From positions 124,001 through 188,000 of the forward strand of contig CANNZV010001191.1 in NCBI GenBank assembly GCA_947561585.1: a stretch of 64,000 nt of DNA. The letters are read 5' to 3'. The stretch is from Caprella mutica (Eukaryota; Arthropoda; Malacostraca; Amphipoda; Caprellidae). The notes under the pieces were generated by a model. It saw nothing but the letters and a program-made list of their open reading frames with translations. It did not search any database and had not been told where the DNA came from. The position numbers were made by a program, and so were the translations under genes. This document shows positions 46,052-58,589 of this stretch, piece by piece (positions within the stretch are counted from its first letter, which is position 1; every line of letters starts with the position of its first letter).

Positions 46052-47050
46052 TTACTCAAAATTCTCACGAAGTACATAATACAGTTGAAAATTCGATCTA
46101 GACATATTACTAATCCACACAATAATTAATGAGAGGCTAGAACCCAAGAAAAAATCTGAAAATCTCTTCACAACATTGATAGGTTCGTCCACTGTAGTTG
46201 GTTTTGCAGAATACACTTCTTTTTGAGCTAAGGCCCAATAATAAAAATCCAAAGGATTCAAATCTGGAGGATGCGCTGGCCACGCAATCTGTGTCCCACG
46301 ACTGATGACTCTGCACCCAAACTTGGTCAACAGGAATTCTTTGGCGGCAGTGGTGCAATGGGCAGGAGCACCATCCTGCATCCACCATAAACCTTGTCTT
46401 GTAGCACATGAACGAAAGGTGGGCCAAATATTTTCTTGCAGCAACTTATGGTAGCAGTCTCCATTCACTATCTTGCGTCTTCCATTTTCATCCATGAAGG
46501 CATGAACGACTGGCACTTTATCGTTAACCATAGCAACAAAATGCATAACCTTCTCATCACTTCTATTGTTTGATTCGACAATCTCATTGGGACTAGTAAG
46601 AGACCAAGTACCACCATTCCTCCTGTGGGGGCCTTGATTCAAGCAAAAAAAATTGTATCGGTCCAGATAACTTTCAACACAAATGTTTCAGGATCTGACT
46701 GATCCAAGAGCCACCGGCAGAATTTGAGTCTCTGCACAGCCAAATCAAGATATAACCGCATGTGAAGGTCTTTCTTAAGGATTTTCCAATAGGTAGTTGA
46801 AGAAATGTCGAAAAGAGGCGCTGATTTCCTGACCCTTTGTGGGATCTCCTTATTTATTCTTTCGAAAGGTTGTTCCATCATAGTCGAAATCCCCATTTAT
46901 TCTTGTAAAATAAAACAGTTTGAACGGTTCTCTTGCTCCTCCAGATATCTTGTACACTTGTAGAAACAGACGTCTGGTCATTGATGGCGAAGATGTTGTC
47001 CCGAATGCTCTTATTATAAACTTTTTATATTCATCGGAGAATATCACCAT
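46052..47050 (-). pseudogene. Mariner-superfamily transposase with two frameshifts
   Basis: This is the remnant of a cut-and-paste transposase in three overlapping frames (47050-46850, 46896-46639, 46642-46052). The N-terminal region reads FSDEYKKFIIRAFGTTSSPS. The middle reads VRKSAPLF...YWKILKKDLHMR and the first catalytic motif VIWTDTIFF. The last part has WWMQDGAPAHC (second D) and HPPDLNPLDFYYWALAQKE (third D). I count 41 residues between the last two aspartates, a DD41D spacing. The normal C-terminus after the third motif is not recognisable (RFSDFFLGSSLSL instead of the usual helical tail). I found no terminal inverted repeats, so the element borders are lost. Confidence 0.8.
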
Positions 47051-50050
47051 TTCTTTTAGCTTTCTGTTATTTCTTCTAAGTCAAGTTTTCACAATATTTT
47101 TGGTTCCACGTCGAAAATCAAATTTAAAGTAACAAATTGGTGTATCTTGTATACTGCATTACGATATTTAATTGTTTATATATGGCTATCGAAAACTATC
47201 AATAATGTTGAAACACATTATATATAGTAAATATACTTTAAAATACAAAATAAAGGAATTCGTGGACGAAATGTCCTAGACCCATTTACAAGAATCTTAT
47301 AAAAAAAATACGTTCCAATTAATTGAGGGAATAAAGGATCAAATGAACAAAATATACGTCCCATTTTCTCACCTAAATGCCTGAAACGCGCCTGCATGGC
47401 TGTGAAAGCGCTTTAGTACACTTTATGAACAAATAATAGCAATATTAGCCAGTAAGTGTAGCATTATGCAAAATGAAAAGCGGAGGCGTGGTGAGTTTAT
47501 CTTCAAAATGCTAGTACACTTTCAATAACATTTAGGTAATAGCCATTCTTTGTACTTATTTTCATAAAGACACAGAGTAGAATACGCATTATTATATAAT
47601 ATCTCAACTGACATGAATTTTATACGAGAAATTTGGACAATATGAATAAATTTGGTTACTGGGACTGTTGTGTGTCACTTATATTCTATTGCTTTAAGGT
47701 AAATATATCCCAAACAAAGTAATTATGACTAATGAATGGTTCTTTTTGTTGTGCAGAAGTTTGATTTTCAATAAACACATTTTTATTAACATAATTATTT
47801 GAACAATGGGGCGTATGCGTCCCACTAGTCAAGTGCCGCTGACCACAAGTGTGACAGATGTGTCCCAGTCCTTATATAATAAATCTATAAAATAAAGAAT
47901 TCAAATTAATACAAAAACACGGTGAGGAGCTCCAATCACGAGCAGGAAAAACGCCGCGATGAAAGGGTCTAAGAGACACGATATCAATAAAAAAAACGAC
48001 ATTGATGATATGAATAGAAATTTAAGATGTTATTCTAAAGCTACAAGAAAAAGCTTGTAAATGTAGAAAATAGAGAATATCCATTTGATTGTAACATAAA
48101 ATTGAATTATTGAATTTCTTAAAACCGCAAAAGCATAAATTATTATAGAATGATTTGACACATTAAAGTCAACATCGTTTGCTTTACACACATAGAACGG
48201 TTTTCTTAAATTCACAAAACGTATTTTGTCGATGACATTTGGTTATGATATTTAGAAAATTTTATTGAGTTGAGTTAAATCAGCAATAAAATATTGTTCA
48301 AAAGATTTCTTCACTACAACAAAAAATGTCTTTAAGTTAACTGTAGAATTTTTGTAATGGAAGATTGTTAAGGTTACTAGAAAAGTTTTGTTCATATCAA
48401 CTTAAATATTGCTATGACAGCAATATAATATTGTTCAATGTTTTTATTTATTACTTAAATGTTTTTGTAATACTAACTTGAAATATTTAGTTAAAGTGCA
48501 ACATTAACAAAATACATTTGCCATTATAAATAATAATTTTGTTACAATAATATTATATTTTTGTTGGGATATTTTTGAATATTAACAATAATATTTTGTC
48601 AGTATTAATAATTGTCTTCCATTTCCATTTCGCTTTTAGAACAACCTATAAATTTTAGTTACCTCAATTATATTGAATAAAGTTCATTTCAATCCTACTT
48701 CTACCATGTTCAGGATGGCTCAAAACAACAGGAGAGTACAAAACGAGTGTTCGATTCCCGGAGACACCACTTCATTTCTATATTCCTTTCTTCCCATTTA
48801 TTTTGTATACAGCATACATTGTATCAACATATAACATTAAACAACTCTGGTATACATCCAAATTCACATGTACACCATAAGCAATAAAATAAGAAATGGT
48901 AATTAAAGCAGAATAATTCTTTATTAAACACAATTTTTGAAGTACAGTATTGTAAAGTTACTATAACTAATAAGCTCTAGTTACTGTTACCATAAATTCT
49001 AGTGTAACTATAACAAATAAACGTTAACAAAAAAATATATATTTACTATACAAATATTTTTTGAAGGTTCATAGCTGACTAACTTATTTTGTTGGCACAA
49101 CCGAAAACCTACAGTTTTCTGTGTGTAAGCTTTCGAAAAATAGTTCCTTTTGTCTTCAATGGTATAAAATGATACGTCTAAGACTTAATACCACAGTTTT
49201 CTGAGTCTTCATTACATGAAATTATCTTTGTTCCGTCAATTACTCCCCTACAAATACCAAACGATGCAGTACTGTCAAATATTAGAGTCTCTGCAATACG
49301 TTATTTTATCAAATCGTAGTTTTCTTATTTCCTATTGTTTTCAAATGTTACAATTTGGTCATTCGTACTCAGACCAATTATGAAATATCTATATAGGCAT
49401 TACATATAGTAAAGTTCATTATTGAAAATAATGACGGATAAACTTTTGACGGATACACTTTTTTTTACTGTAAATACATTCATTGAAACTGCAAATTAAG
49501 TACCGAGCTAAAGTAATAAATAAATTGGTTCTGGTCAGTATGGTAAGGAATAAATGTGCTTTGGTTAATTGATAAACTCCTGGTCAATCGAAATGAGTAA
49601 AAAAATGAATAACGAATAAAAAAAATAAACATTAGTTAGAACAAAATAGAAAATAGGATCATGCAGGACAATATTTAGAAACAGCTTTATTTTTAAGATC
49701 ATTAATAATGTAGAATTAAATAAATATTTTGTAATACATTTTTATAATGTTAATTTTTCCACGGGCTTTAAAGCTTTAAAGACATATTAAAGCTTTTAGT
49801 CCTTAGTAGAGGTGGACAGTGAACATGCTACTTCTACAAACATCATTTCTTGCGCTCATCAATCCACTGTGGCTATAAAATCTTCTTTATGGGACATTTA
49901 CATGACCGATAAATCGTCTTTAGCGGTCAACATTTGAGCAGAGAAAATATCCTGTAACTTTGCACAAACATCATATACCTGTTAGATATCTTTTGGTTGA
50001 CACGTTTAAAAATTAGCTCTTAAGAAATTTACCGTAATTCTCTGTCTGTC
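47051..50050. other. Non-coding stretch
   Basis: AT-rich, without a recognised gene, terminus or tandem repeat. Short frames (for example 48030-48215) look random. Confidence 0.5.
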
Positions 50051-50054
50051 ATAG

Positions 50055-50254
50055 CGGTATTTATGCTCTAATTCAATGTTTGCCACTTCCACAGCGGTAT
50101 TTATGCTCTAATTCAATGTTTGCCACGTTCACAGAGGTATTTATTCTTTAATTCAATGTTTGCAACGTTCACAGAGGTATTTATGGTCTAATTCAATGTT
50201 TGTCACTTTCACAGCTTTATTTATGGTCTAGTTCAATGTCTCCCACTAATTCAT
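50055..50254. repeat. 40-bp tandem repeat, 5 units
   Basis: CGGTATTTATGCTCTAATTC then AATGTTTGCCACTTCCACAG repeats with starts at 50055, 50095, 50135, 50175 and 50215. Divergence rises toward the 3' end (CTTTATTTATGGTCTAGTTC in the last unit). Confidence 0.92.
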
Positions 50255-51065
50255 CAAGGTCCCTAACAGGAGTTTAGCTTTCAAAGTCTCTGAAGCACTA
50301 AGTTGCATGTCACCAGGCCTGACCTGCTAAATCAATCCTCCAGAACTAATTTCCAACTCGTGTTCTTCTCGTGAGAGAGTTAACGGACTTACAAAGAGAA
50401 ACTATTCATCAGATCGCTATAGGGACCTAGTAACCGAAAACAGGATTGCATGGATCAAATCATATTATTATCAACACCTGATGGAAGATATTTTTAGGAA
50501 AACGCACATACTAATTAGTTGCTTCAATTTAAAAGACTTTGAAAGACACACTGATTCAAATTTATATGAAAATATACACTATATTTCTTCTTCTATAACT
50601 ATATAATTATACTGTGCTGAATCCACGGCTTATGGAATAAACGAAAATCAGATCCATTACAGAGATAATTAAGAGTTTTTAATTAATTAAGAGTTCTATT
50701 TCAATTGTGATACGAGAAGGTATGACTAAAGCACAGTGCAATAAAGGAAGATAAGTGATATGGTCAGACGATTAAGGGTAAATTACAAGCAATAAACTAA
50801 ATCTGTCTGTACTTATTCATATTGCAGTGTGCCTCTACTTTGACAATGTGTTTTCGCTTCTAGGCAGTATTTATTTATGATGATTTTGTCACTGAGCTTC
50901 CATATAAATTGATCCAAATTGAGAGAATTACATTTAATTATATTGATATTTTAAATGGTGCAAATAATGTCTCGAAAAGTTAAAGATATATCAAAATAAG
51001 AAGTAGATATGAAATGGACTAAATGGAAATAATACCTACATGTGTGTATACCTCTAATATATTGG

Positions 51066-51127
51066 TGCGCTGAAGATTCCACTGAGGAAAATTCCACTTC
51101 GGAAAGTTCCACTTCGGAAAGTTCCAC
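51066..51127. repeat. Short tandem array, CTTCGGAAAGTTCCA units
   Basis: Four units of 15 bp (CTGAAGATTCCA, CTGAGGAAAATTCCA, CTTCGGAAAGTTCCA twice) end at CCAATCCTAGTG. The CCTAGTG boundary recurs at the array ending at 43992. Confidence 0.8.
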
Positions 51128-52327
51128 CAATCCTAGTGAAATAATTATTATTATTATATCGTATTTTCTTATATGTCCGAATATGTGGAACTGACTGATA
51201 ATTCGGAAATTACCATAAGTTAACAAACATTAAAATTCACTATAGAAGAAGAAAATAATAATCAGTTGTCATTTTTAAATATTTTGATAAGACGAGAAAA
51301 TAATGGTTTCACCACCGGAATATTTCGCAAAAAAAACATTTTCAGGTTTTGGGACTAACTTTTTTAGCAAAGTATATTATAATTATAAAATAGCCTGCAT
51401 GCAAACATTAATAATCATAGAACTTATTCACTCTCCTCCTCATTTGTATATTTTAACGTAGAGATTAACTTTTTAAGATCGTTTTTACCAATAATTTGTA
51501 GCCATATAAACTATTTGATTCCCATGTACGTGAATTTTTAAATAAATAGTTAATTTCCCCAAATCACTGCAGAAAAAGATTAAGTGTTCATTAATCTTCC
51601 TTGTATTGGAAATCATACTTTTATAATGAAAAAAGAAATAAATAGACTTTTAACAAAATTTTACCCACAGATAGACAACAATTATTTTACTATAGAAATA
51701 TCAATAAAATAGCAAACTTCTTTCCCCTCATTTTAGGTAAACCTGACCAGGCGACACGTGCATCACTAGTTTACTATTGATTATATAATTATATATATTT
51801 TAAGTGTTTTGAATAGAATTCCTTGATTATGTTCTAATCAAATTTCTCATTTTAACCATTAGTTACTTAATTTTCAAATAAATTTTAACCATATCACATT
51901 TTTACAAATAATATCACAATTGTGTATACCCTGATTGTGGATTTTAATAAATCCGAAACGTTTGATTTAAAAGGAAAAAAAATTCAATTTTTTTTTTCAA
52001 TAGCTCTCCTTTTTGTTAGTAGACAAAGATTCCCTAAAAATAAAGCAATAGCATCTATTTGAAGCTACACATCATACATAACCGTTCTTTTCTTGTTGTT
52101 GAGTAAAATTGATAGGGAAGATCAACACAGACAAGTAAAGTAGATGTCCCAATGCAGTAATTTTAAATATCTAGCGACTGTTGGCAATCAAACATGGAAG
52201 GCTTATACACTTATACAGGGTGTCCCAATAAAAAACGAACCCCAAATTTAAATTAGTATATTTCAACAACTAAAGATACATTTTTTTTTTCAGTATAATT
52301 TTATTTGTTGAGCGTTTTTCCATCTTC
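51128..52327. other. Non-coding stretch with an orphan transposon terminus
   Basis: No gene is seen. At 52214-52235 TATACAGGGTGTCCCAATAA looks like the TA-flanked end of a mariner-type element, but no matching opposite end is present in the window. Confidence 0.5.
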
Positions 52328-52442
52328 AGGTAAATTTTCGACCAATTTTCCTTTCGATCAATTTTCCATTCGACCAATTTTCCATTCGACCAATTTTCCA
52401 TTCGATCAATTGCTTTCGGTCAATTGCTTTCGATCAATTTTC
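52328..52442 (+). repeat. 18-bp array, CGACCAATTTTCCATT units
   Basis: Units of 18 bp (TTCGACCAATTTTCCATT and variants) lead into a fixed end: TCAATTGCTTTCGGTCAATT and GCTTTCGATCAATTTTCC, bordered by GGATCCC. The same terminal segment ends the arrays at 58066-58300 (reverse) and 58846-59052. Confidence 0.88.
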
Positions 52443-52705
52443 CGGATCCCTGTGAAAACACAGTAGCAGACTGATTCTACAATGTATATAGAAGAATTAA
52501 AATAAAGTGAGACCAACACAAAAATAACTTTTTGTTTTTGTAACTGATAATAATGTACACAGAAAATAGGATTAACATACAGTTAAACTGACACAAATAA
52601 TGCAGCAATAACATCATATGTGTTAATTAAATTAACATATTTTCCATAAAGTTTAACCAATATTTATGTAGAATATTGTACACTTAAATGTAAGTTCATC
52701 TATAT

Positions 52706-52770
52706 GTGATGTGTTTTCGGCGAGTGTGATTTCGGCGAATGTGTTTGCGGCGAATGTGTTTTCTGAAAGG
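52706..52770. repeat. Short tandem array, TTTTCGGCGAATGTG units
   Basis: Four units of about 15 bp: GTTTTCGGCGAGTGTGA, TTTCGGCGAATGTG, TTTGCGGCGAATGTG and TTTTCTG. Confidence 0.7.
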
Positions 52771-55396
52771 AGTTGCTAATTAAAATTGATTTTGTCTTCA
52801 GATCGTATTGTCCTACGACCTTTGTTAAAATTTAAACTTGTGCCTTCCAATTTGTATTTAAACACGTTTCGATCCATATTATCAATAATTTATAAGAAGA
52901 ATAGTTATTTTAATACCTTCAAAACCTGAAAATAAATCTATTTTGTTTGTAGAATTGTTGTCTAAAACGTATATTTTATGTTTGAACTTACTTCAATATC
53001 CGTTTTCTGGCCATTTGCGTTAGCCATGGGTTTCGTTTTTTTAACACCCTGTAATGCCATACAACCTATTTTTCTACATTTTGGACATGTTCGGTACACA
53101 GAACCGTTATTCATACCAAAATCAAACATTCAGCTCCGGATAAGGGAAAGGAAGGTTGTCTGTTAAAATATCGGTTCATAAATGAGCTCGTAAAAAAATG
53201 AACAATTATTAATCTACATCTAAGGTTATATAACATATCACAGAAAATAAATTGACCAAGAATTCTCTTCGTAATTAATTATATAAGAAATATCCACACT
53301 CAATCTTTTATCTGTCCGACTTTCTAATGGAACAAATATTTAATAGGAGAACAATTAAGCAAGGAACTATAGAGTCAATAGTGAAATCTTATATAATCAT
53401 GTTAATTAGCTCAGATTTTCATCAAAAATATGATAAGAAAGAAAAATATTCAATTGTCGGAGAATGGATCCAATTAAAAATAAACTCTTCGGACTATACT
53501 GAATTCCCTCTTTTACGCAATACTTGTTATTTAAAAAGTTATGTAAAGTGTATCTTCATGATTTACAAGGATTATTCATACATTTATATCTGTAAATAAT
53601 AAATATACATACGTTTACGGTAATATTGATTGACAAAAGCAACAACAGTTGAAATCACGACATTTATTTTGGATTATAGTTGAAATATTCGTAAAAACAA
53701 AACATTCAATTATAAATATCGGGGTACTCCATGGCTTACTTAATGATATCATTAAGTAAGCCATTGGTACTCTCATATCCCCCCCCCTGTTTTTTAATCC
53801 TTATTTATCTAGTTAAAGAAATGAAGAGCTACTTAGATAGGTATAACTGAGAGTGACTACCTAAGCAGGAATAAAATATTTTTTTCATTTTTTAAATTTT
53901 ATATTCCTCTTTTATTTTATTTTATTTCTCATTTTAATTAGTTTTATGCAATCCCTCATTTGATTTCATAATTTAATGTAGTTTGTTGTATTGTTAGTTT
54001 GTTGTACAGGCATCCCCGCATTAGTTACCAAATCACGACTCAGTTTAAATACCAAACGGTAACTAAAGCGAGGGAAAGTAACAAGAAATTTATAATTGTC
54101 ACTCCTTGATTATATATCTCAATTTCTATGAGTTATAATGAGAGAAAATTTGTTTTAAATTTAAAGTACTATATAATAATAATATAAGCCTATTATTAAA
54201 CAGTGTTTCAGTTTTTGTGACTGTGATGAAAGTTTAAAATAGTGAATTTATTAAAGATTTAAAATCGAACCATAGCTTAACTCTCACTCAGTATAGGTGA
54301 GTAATTAATAGATACTTAGATTTCTATAATTATTGAGTTACATTTAACAAACAGCAATTTTATGCTCTATGAAATATTTTCGATAGTAGGGTACTAAATT
54401 CCAAGTTATTGGTTGGTTCTACAATTTCGGACACGTCTGAAAAGAAAACATAATAATTATTATTTAACTTCTATTCTAATTGGTATCATGGATACCAATT
54501 GAAATAAAAGTTAAATAATGATTATTATGGTATTATAAAAATTTTTACGTGTTCGAAAATATGGAACCGTGCGATAACACGGAAGTAACCCTAGAATGGG
54601 ACATGTTGAATAACCTCACCTGGATTATAGTTTTGATGTTTTTTTCTAATTTTGGAGGTATGAAGTTAAAATCTAAATTTTGGTAATTAATGTCAATTGG
54701 AAGAAGCCTATAAGGTATTAGACAACAACGAATGAAAGAAAGCTAAAGAAACTTATGAAACTAAGCTATTAAAAATACATCACAATGTGAACACCAGGCC
54801 AAGGACATTATTCATTTTTTACGTATTGTTTTATCACTAATATTATATTAAGAATTTCAAGATGCATGAAATATAATACATGAGTTAAAAGAACTGAATT
54901 TAAAATCTAAACTTTTGAAATTCATGTCTATTAAATGGAAGAACTCTATTAGGTAATTAAACACTAAGATATATCACAAAGTAACCACAATATAATATAG
55001 GCGATGAACACTATTTTAATGTTAGCAATGAATTTTGTTCAATATTTTAACAGCAAGAACTAGTAATACCTTAAATTAATTTGTTGAATTGCAACATCTA
55101 CGTATTTTTGTTATTTTAATTGTATTTTGAATTTGGTAATTTGATTCGAGTAATAATAATGTAAAACGGTTTTTTATTTGGGACCTTTTTCATTATGTGA
55201 GTGTTTCTGACCAGGAGGTTTATCGATCGTAGAGTTTATTGCATTTTTTTTTTTCACCCGGGGAATTTTTGACCTAGAATCCAAAACAGGACTTATAAGT
55301 CAAAACTATGAATGGGTTGTTTCTTCCAATCATTTTTGAAAGAGTATACACTGCCGTTTCATGTTAAGAAAATTACTCTTATATCTGTTTTAAATG
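52771..55396. other. Non-coding stretch with a perfect palindrome
   Basis: No recognised gene. Frames at 52978-53166 and 53327-53599 carry no known domain. A 34-bp perfect palindrome lies at 53731-53764, followed by a C run near 53782. Confidence 0.5.
53731..53764. repeat. 34-bp perfect palindrome
   Basis: The 17-base half ATGGCTTACTTAATGAT is followed directly, with no spacer, by its exact reverse complement ATCATTAAGTAAGCCAT. GGTACTC occurs on both outer sides. Confidence 0.95.
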
Positions 55397-55398
55397 TA

Positions 55399-56731
55399 GG
55401 GGAGTATGGTCATCAATGGGACAAAAACACAGAAAGATTGATATTTAATTTACTATGGGCAAATTATGAAAAATAAAAAATCCATGTATAATATAGATAT
55501 TCCTTTAATAAAATGAAACTAACTCGAATGCTATAACATATTCTGTTGAAGGGAAAAAAATTAAATAAAAACAAAAAAATTGTCCCATTGTATAACAGCA
55601 CTGGTGAACAATGGGACATACCCTGGTGAACGATGGGACAGTTTATCAAACTTGTTTATTGTTGAGGTTATGGTCAAATTTCAAGTTCGAATTATTTTTT
55701 TATGTTGTCCCACACTTAGTTGATTCATATAATATCAGTTTAATGTCCTCTAGCTTCACCGAAGCCATGTAAGGAACATTTGGAAAATTAAGCTCATTGC
55801 ACTTGAATCTTCGCCTAACATCAATATTTCTTATATATCTTTTTCATGCTTTTGGCCAACAAAATACGTTTTGGAAGTCGCATTAAATTCTACAAGTGCA
55901 TAAATCTTCATTTCCACCGTTTTCGGTAGAGTTTTTAGTTCTTCAGACGAATGGATCAGTTAGATTAAGAGTTCTATACCAGACCAAGAACAATATTTCA
56001 CAGTTCATCTACGGCGGATACTTTATGAAGTGATTTCGAATGCCTTATCCTTAGTAACACCAGCAAAAAGCTCTTCTTTCTCTGGTGTATCAGTTGCAAT
56101 CATGCTGCGTCTTTTTCTTTTATTAGTGAAATTTGTTTTCTATGCAGTGCTTTGTGATGACCTCAGATTGCTAAAGCCCTTGAACATGGTCGTAAGTACA
56201 GCTTCAGCTGGAAGCTCTGTTTCTACAATTGAAGCCCTGAATCTACAGTTCACGTTATTTTATCAAAACTAGATATTAATTGATTCATATGGAATAACTA
56301 GACGGTTTGGTTGACAATAGGGCACTGTCCCATTGTTAACCAAATTTTCTGTCCCAATGATCACCATGACGCCATTTTGAAAACATTTGGGTATAGCGGC
56401 TCAACTACAAAAGTATAAAGGCAATCTTTTCATTTGATCATATTTTACATATTACTTAATATTATGTAAAAATGCCGTAAGCTTATATGATAAATAACAA
56501 GATTTATAACAATTGAAACAAAGAACGAAAAATTTAGTTTTCCCATCTCTAAAATACGTTTTCGCTTTTACAGAGAGCTGACTGCACCCCAACCGCTGAA
56601 TGCAATGCGAGTGAATGTATTGAAGTATGCCTAATTTACCACTAAGATTTCGTTAAAAATTACCCTCAAATAAAAAAAGTTATTCAGCATGTCCCAGTGT
56701 TCCCAATGTCCCATTGAGGACCATCCTCCCA
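55399..56731. mobile_element. Pogo/Tigger-like TA-flanked element
   Basis: The left terminus GGGGAGTATGGTCATCAATG and the reverse complement of the right terminus TGGGAGGATGGTCCTCAATG, each continuing GGACA, form inverted repeats. TA abuts both (55397-55398 and 56732-56733). Extra subterminal copies of CAATGGGACA occur near 55590, 55610, 56330 and 56700. Inside is the minus-strand remnant of a pogo-type transposase C-terminus. Confidence 0.75.
55739..56200 (-). pseudogene. Remnant of a pogo-type transposase C-terminal region
   Basis: The minus strand reads VLTTMFKGFSNLRSS (about 56150-56200), KRKRRSMIATDTPEKEELFA (about 56060-56122), VEMKIYALVEFNATSKTYFV (about 55860-55920) and ASVKLEDIKL (about 55739-55770). 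The basic region followed by TDTPEK, then a small beta-rich domain, resembles the tail of pogo/Jerky-type DDE transposases in arthropods. Several stops interrupt it. The DDE core itself is absent. Assigned from motif memory only. Confidence 0.45.
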
Positions 56732-56733
56732 TA

Positions 56734-57582
56734 TACATAAACTTGTTTTATATGTTAATTTCAAAATAAACTATCATGTTATGAATATTCGTATATCTTG
56801 TACGGATAAAATTTCAATTGACTTGAGTCTCCTCTTAATTTTGTGTAAATGACCCACGATTTCGCAAACGTTACTTTTCATGGGTAGACGCTACACATTA
56901 TTGGACTAATGGTCATTTGATTTAATTAACTTTAGAAATTCACCCCTATGCACTATTTTCACCCTAACTTGCATGCACTTGTATATAAGATTCTTGAAAT
57001 TTTTCTGCAATATTTTTTCAAAAAAATTTATATGACACAATTTTTTAAACAATCTTTTAAATTCTTCAAATTACATCCTTAAACATTTGAGCTGGTTTGA
57101 TATGAGGTGTAAGTTACTCGATCATATTGTTGATTCCAAAATTTGTTATTATTTTATTAATTGATTGTTTTTATTTATTTCAAATCTTTAATAATTTATT
57201 TCAAAATGTAGCATAAATTTATTTCAAAATGTAGCATAAATTTATTTCAAAATAATAGAAGACTTCAAATTTCTCATAAAAGCCCTCTTATTGTACATAG
57301 ATACCAATTGTTTTGTTCATTTTTTTGCGAAATATAATATGAATTATGGTGACGAACTGTCCCCGCTAGAAAATATCCCATCTCCCTTAAATACCCTTAG
57401 ATATCTCCCTTAGATAGGGAAAAAAACCCACAACTTCATTATATTTAGAATGCATAAGAACATAAAATGTGTTTCAAATAAGGGCTTAAGTTTACACAGA
57501 CAAGAATATTTATTTAGTTATCTATGTACATGTCTTGCACCTTTTGTCTCATTTTGAAAGTCTTCATCGCTAGGAAACTCTA
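56734..57582. other. Non-coding stretch with one small tandem repeat
   Basis: AT-rich, no gene seen. A three-unit repeat of ATTTATTTCAAAATGTAGCA lies at 57193-57255. Confidence 0.5.
57193..57255. repeat. 23-bp tandem repeat, about 3 units
   Basis: AATTTATTTCAAAATGTAGC followed by ATA occurs twice exactly and a third time truncated. Confidence 0.8.
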
Positions 57583-58025
57583 TTTTACCCCAGGGCACTA
57601 TCCTGAAGCTGTCTGTGGTGAATGGAAGAGAAGGGGGTTGCGTCCCTTGGGCCCCAGACTGTTGTAATTTTGATTATGTATTGTCTTTTTTTCATATTTA
57701 GAATTTTTTTAACGCTACTTGCAGTATCAGAGGATAGCGCTGAAGTTATGCTCTTCATTTAGGAGGTCTTAATTTCTTGTGTTAGGTAGACTCATAGGCT
57801 TCATTTGCTATCCCCTCTTCATTTTCCTCTTCCTTCCGTGAGTGCAGCCACTGGTGCTTGTATCCCTTTTCTTCACATTCCTTGGTAAGTGATTTCATCC
57901 ACGGAGTAGCTTTTTTTGCGTCCATTAGCATTGTCACCGACGATGGTAAATGACTTTGTTCATGGAACTACTTTCCTTTCTGACTGCTTCTTCCAGCAGT
58001 CCCTTGTATTCTATTTCCTTTTGAC
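57583..58025 (-). repeat. Dispersed repeat family A, reverse copy
   Basis: In reverse orientation it carries the family A blocks GCTGTCTGTGGTGAATGGAA, CTTGTGTTAGGTAGACTC, GCCACTGGTGCTTG, TTGTCACCGACG and TTCCTTTTGACGTCGG. The body is nearly complete compared with the 12247 copy. Confidence 0.75.
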
Positions 58026-58065
58026 GTCGGCTATATAGTCGAAATGGCTGAAAGCTGACGTTGAA

Positions 58066-58300
58066 CCCGGGATCCGGAAAATTGATCGAAAGCAATTGAC
58101 CGAGAGCAATTTATCGAAAGCAATCGAAAGGAAAATTGGTCGAATGGAAAATTGATCAAAAGGAAAATTGATCAAAAGGAAAATTGGTCGAATGGAAAAT
58201 TGATCGAAAGGAAAATTGGTTGAATGGAAAATTGATCTAAATGAAAATTGATCGCACAACAATTGATCGAATGGAGAATTGACCGAAACAAAATTGATCG
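58066..58300 (-). repeat. 18-bp array, reverse orientation
   Basis: AAAATTGGTCGAATGG / AAAATTGATCGAAAGG units run on from a border GGGATCCGGAAAATTGATCG. Read on the minus strand, the end GCTTTCGATCAATTTTCC then GGATCCC is the same as in the array at 52328-52442. Confidence 0.88.
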
Positions 58301-58589
58301 AAAATGATATTGGATCTATTTACACTAATTGACAAAGATAACTAAAACCATGGATTACCAGAGAAACTTACTCGCAATATATTACAGCTAGTAGATCTTG
58401 TTACCATGATTTAATAATATATAATAATAATTTATGTATAACATTTCTTCAATCAACTGCTTATCTATAACAGAGAATTATATGCTTTGAAATATATTAT
58501 AATTTGAAGAACTTTAAGTTTTCTTAGTTCTAGAATTTAGATAGTTCTATAGAACTTATGAAATGAAAGTTAAATAATTAATTAATTTA
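58301..58589. other. Spacer between opposed repeats
   Basis: About 290 bp of AT-rich DNA without a recognised feature separates the reverse array from the next family A copy. Confidence 0.5.

Noticed and set aside
48655..48800. tRNA-like sequence with a GTTCGATTC B-box and a TGGCTCAAAA A-box-like word 32 bases upstream
   Set aside because: The T-arm and acceptor arm do not pair (GAGTG against CCCGG) and no cloverleaf forms. It may be a remnant of a tRNA-derived SINE but cannot be supported.
49090..49330. Minus-strand fragment GICRGVIDGTKI resembling a transposase nuclease motif
   Set aside because: Only about a dozen residues match a loose pattern; the surrounding frame has stops and no further motifs.
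52214..52240. Start of a TA-flanked mariner-type element (CAGGGTGTCCC)
   Set aside because: No opposite terminus or transposase is present, so it is kept only as a note in the non-coding stretch.
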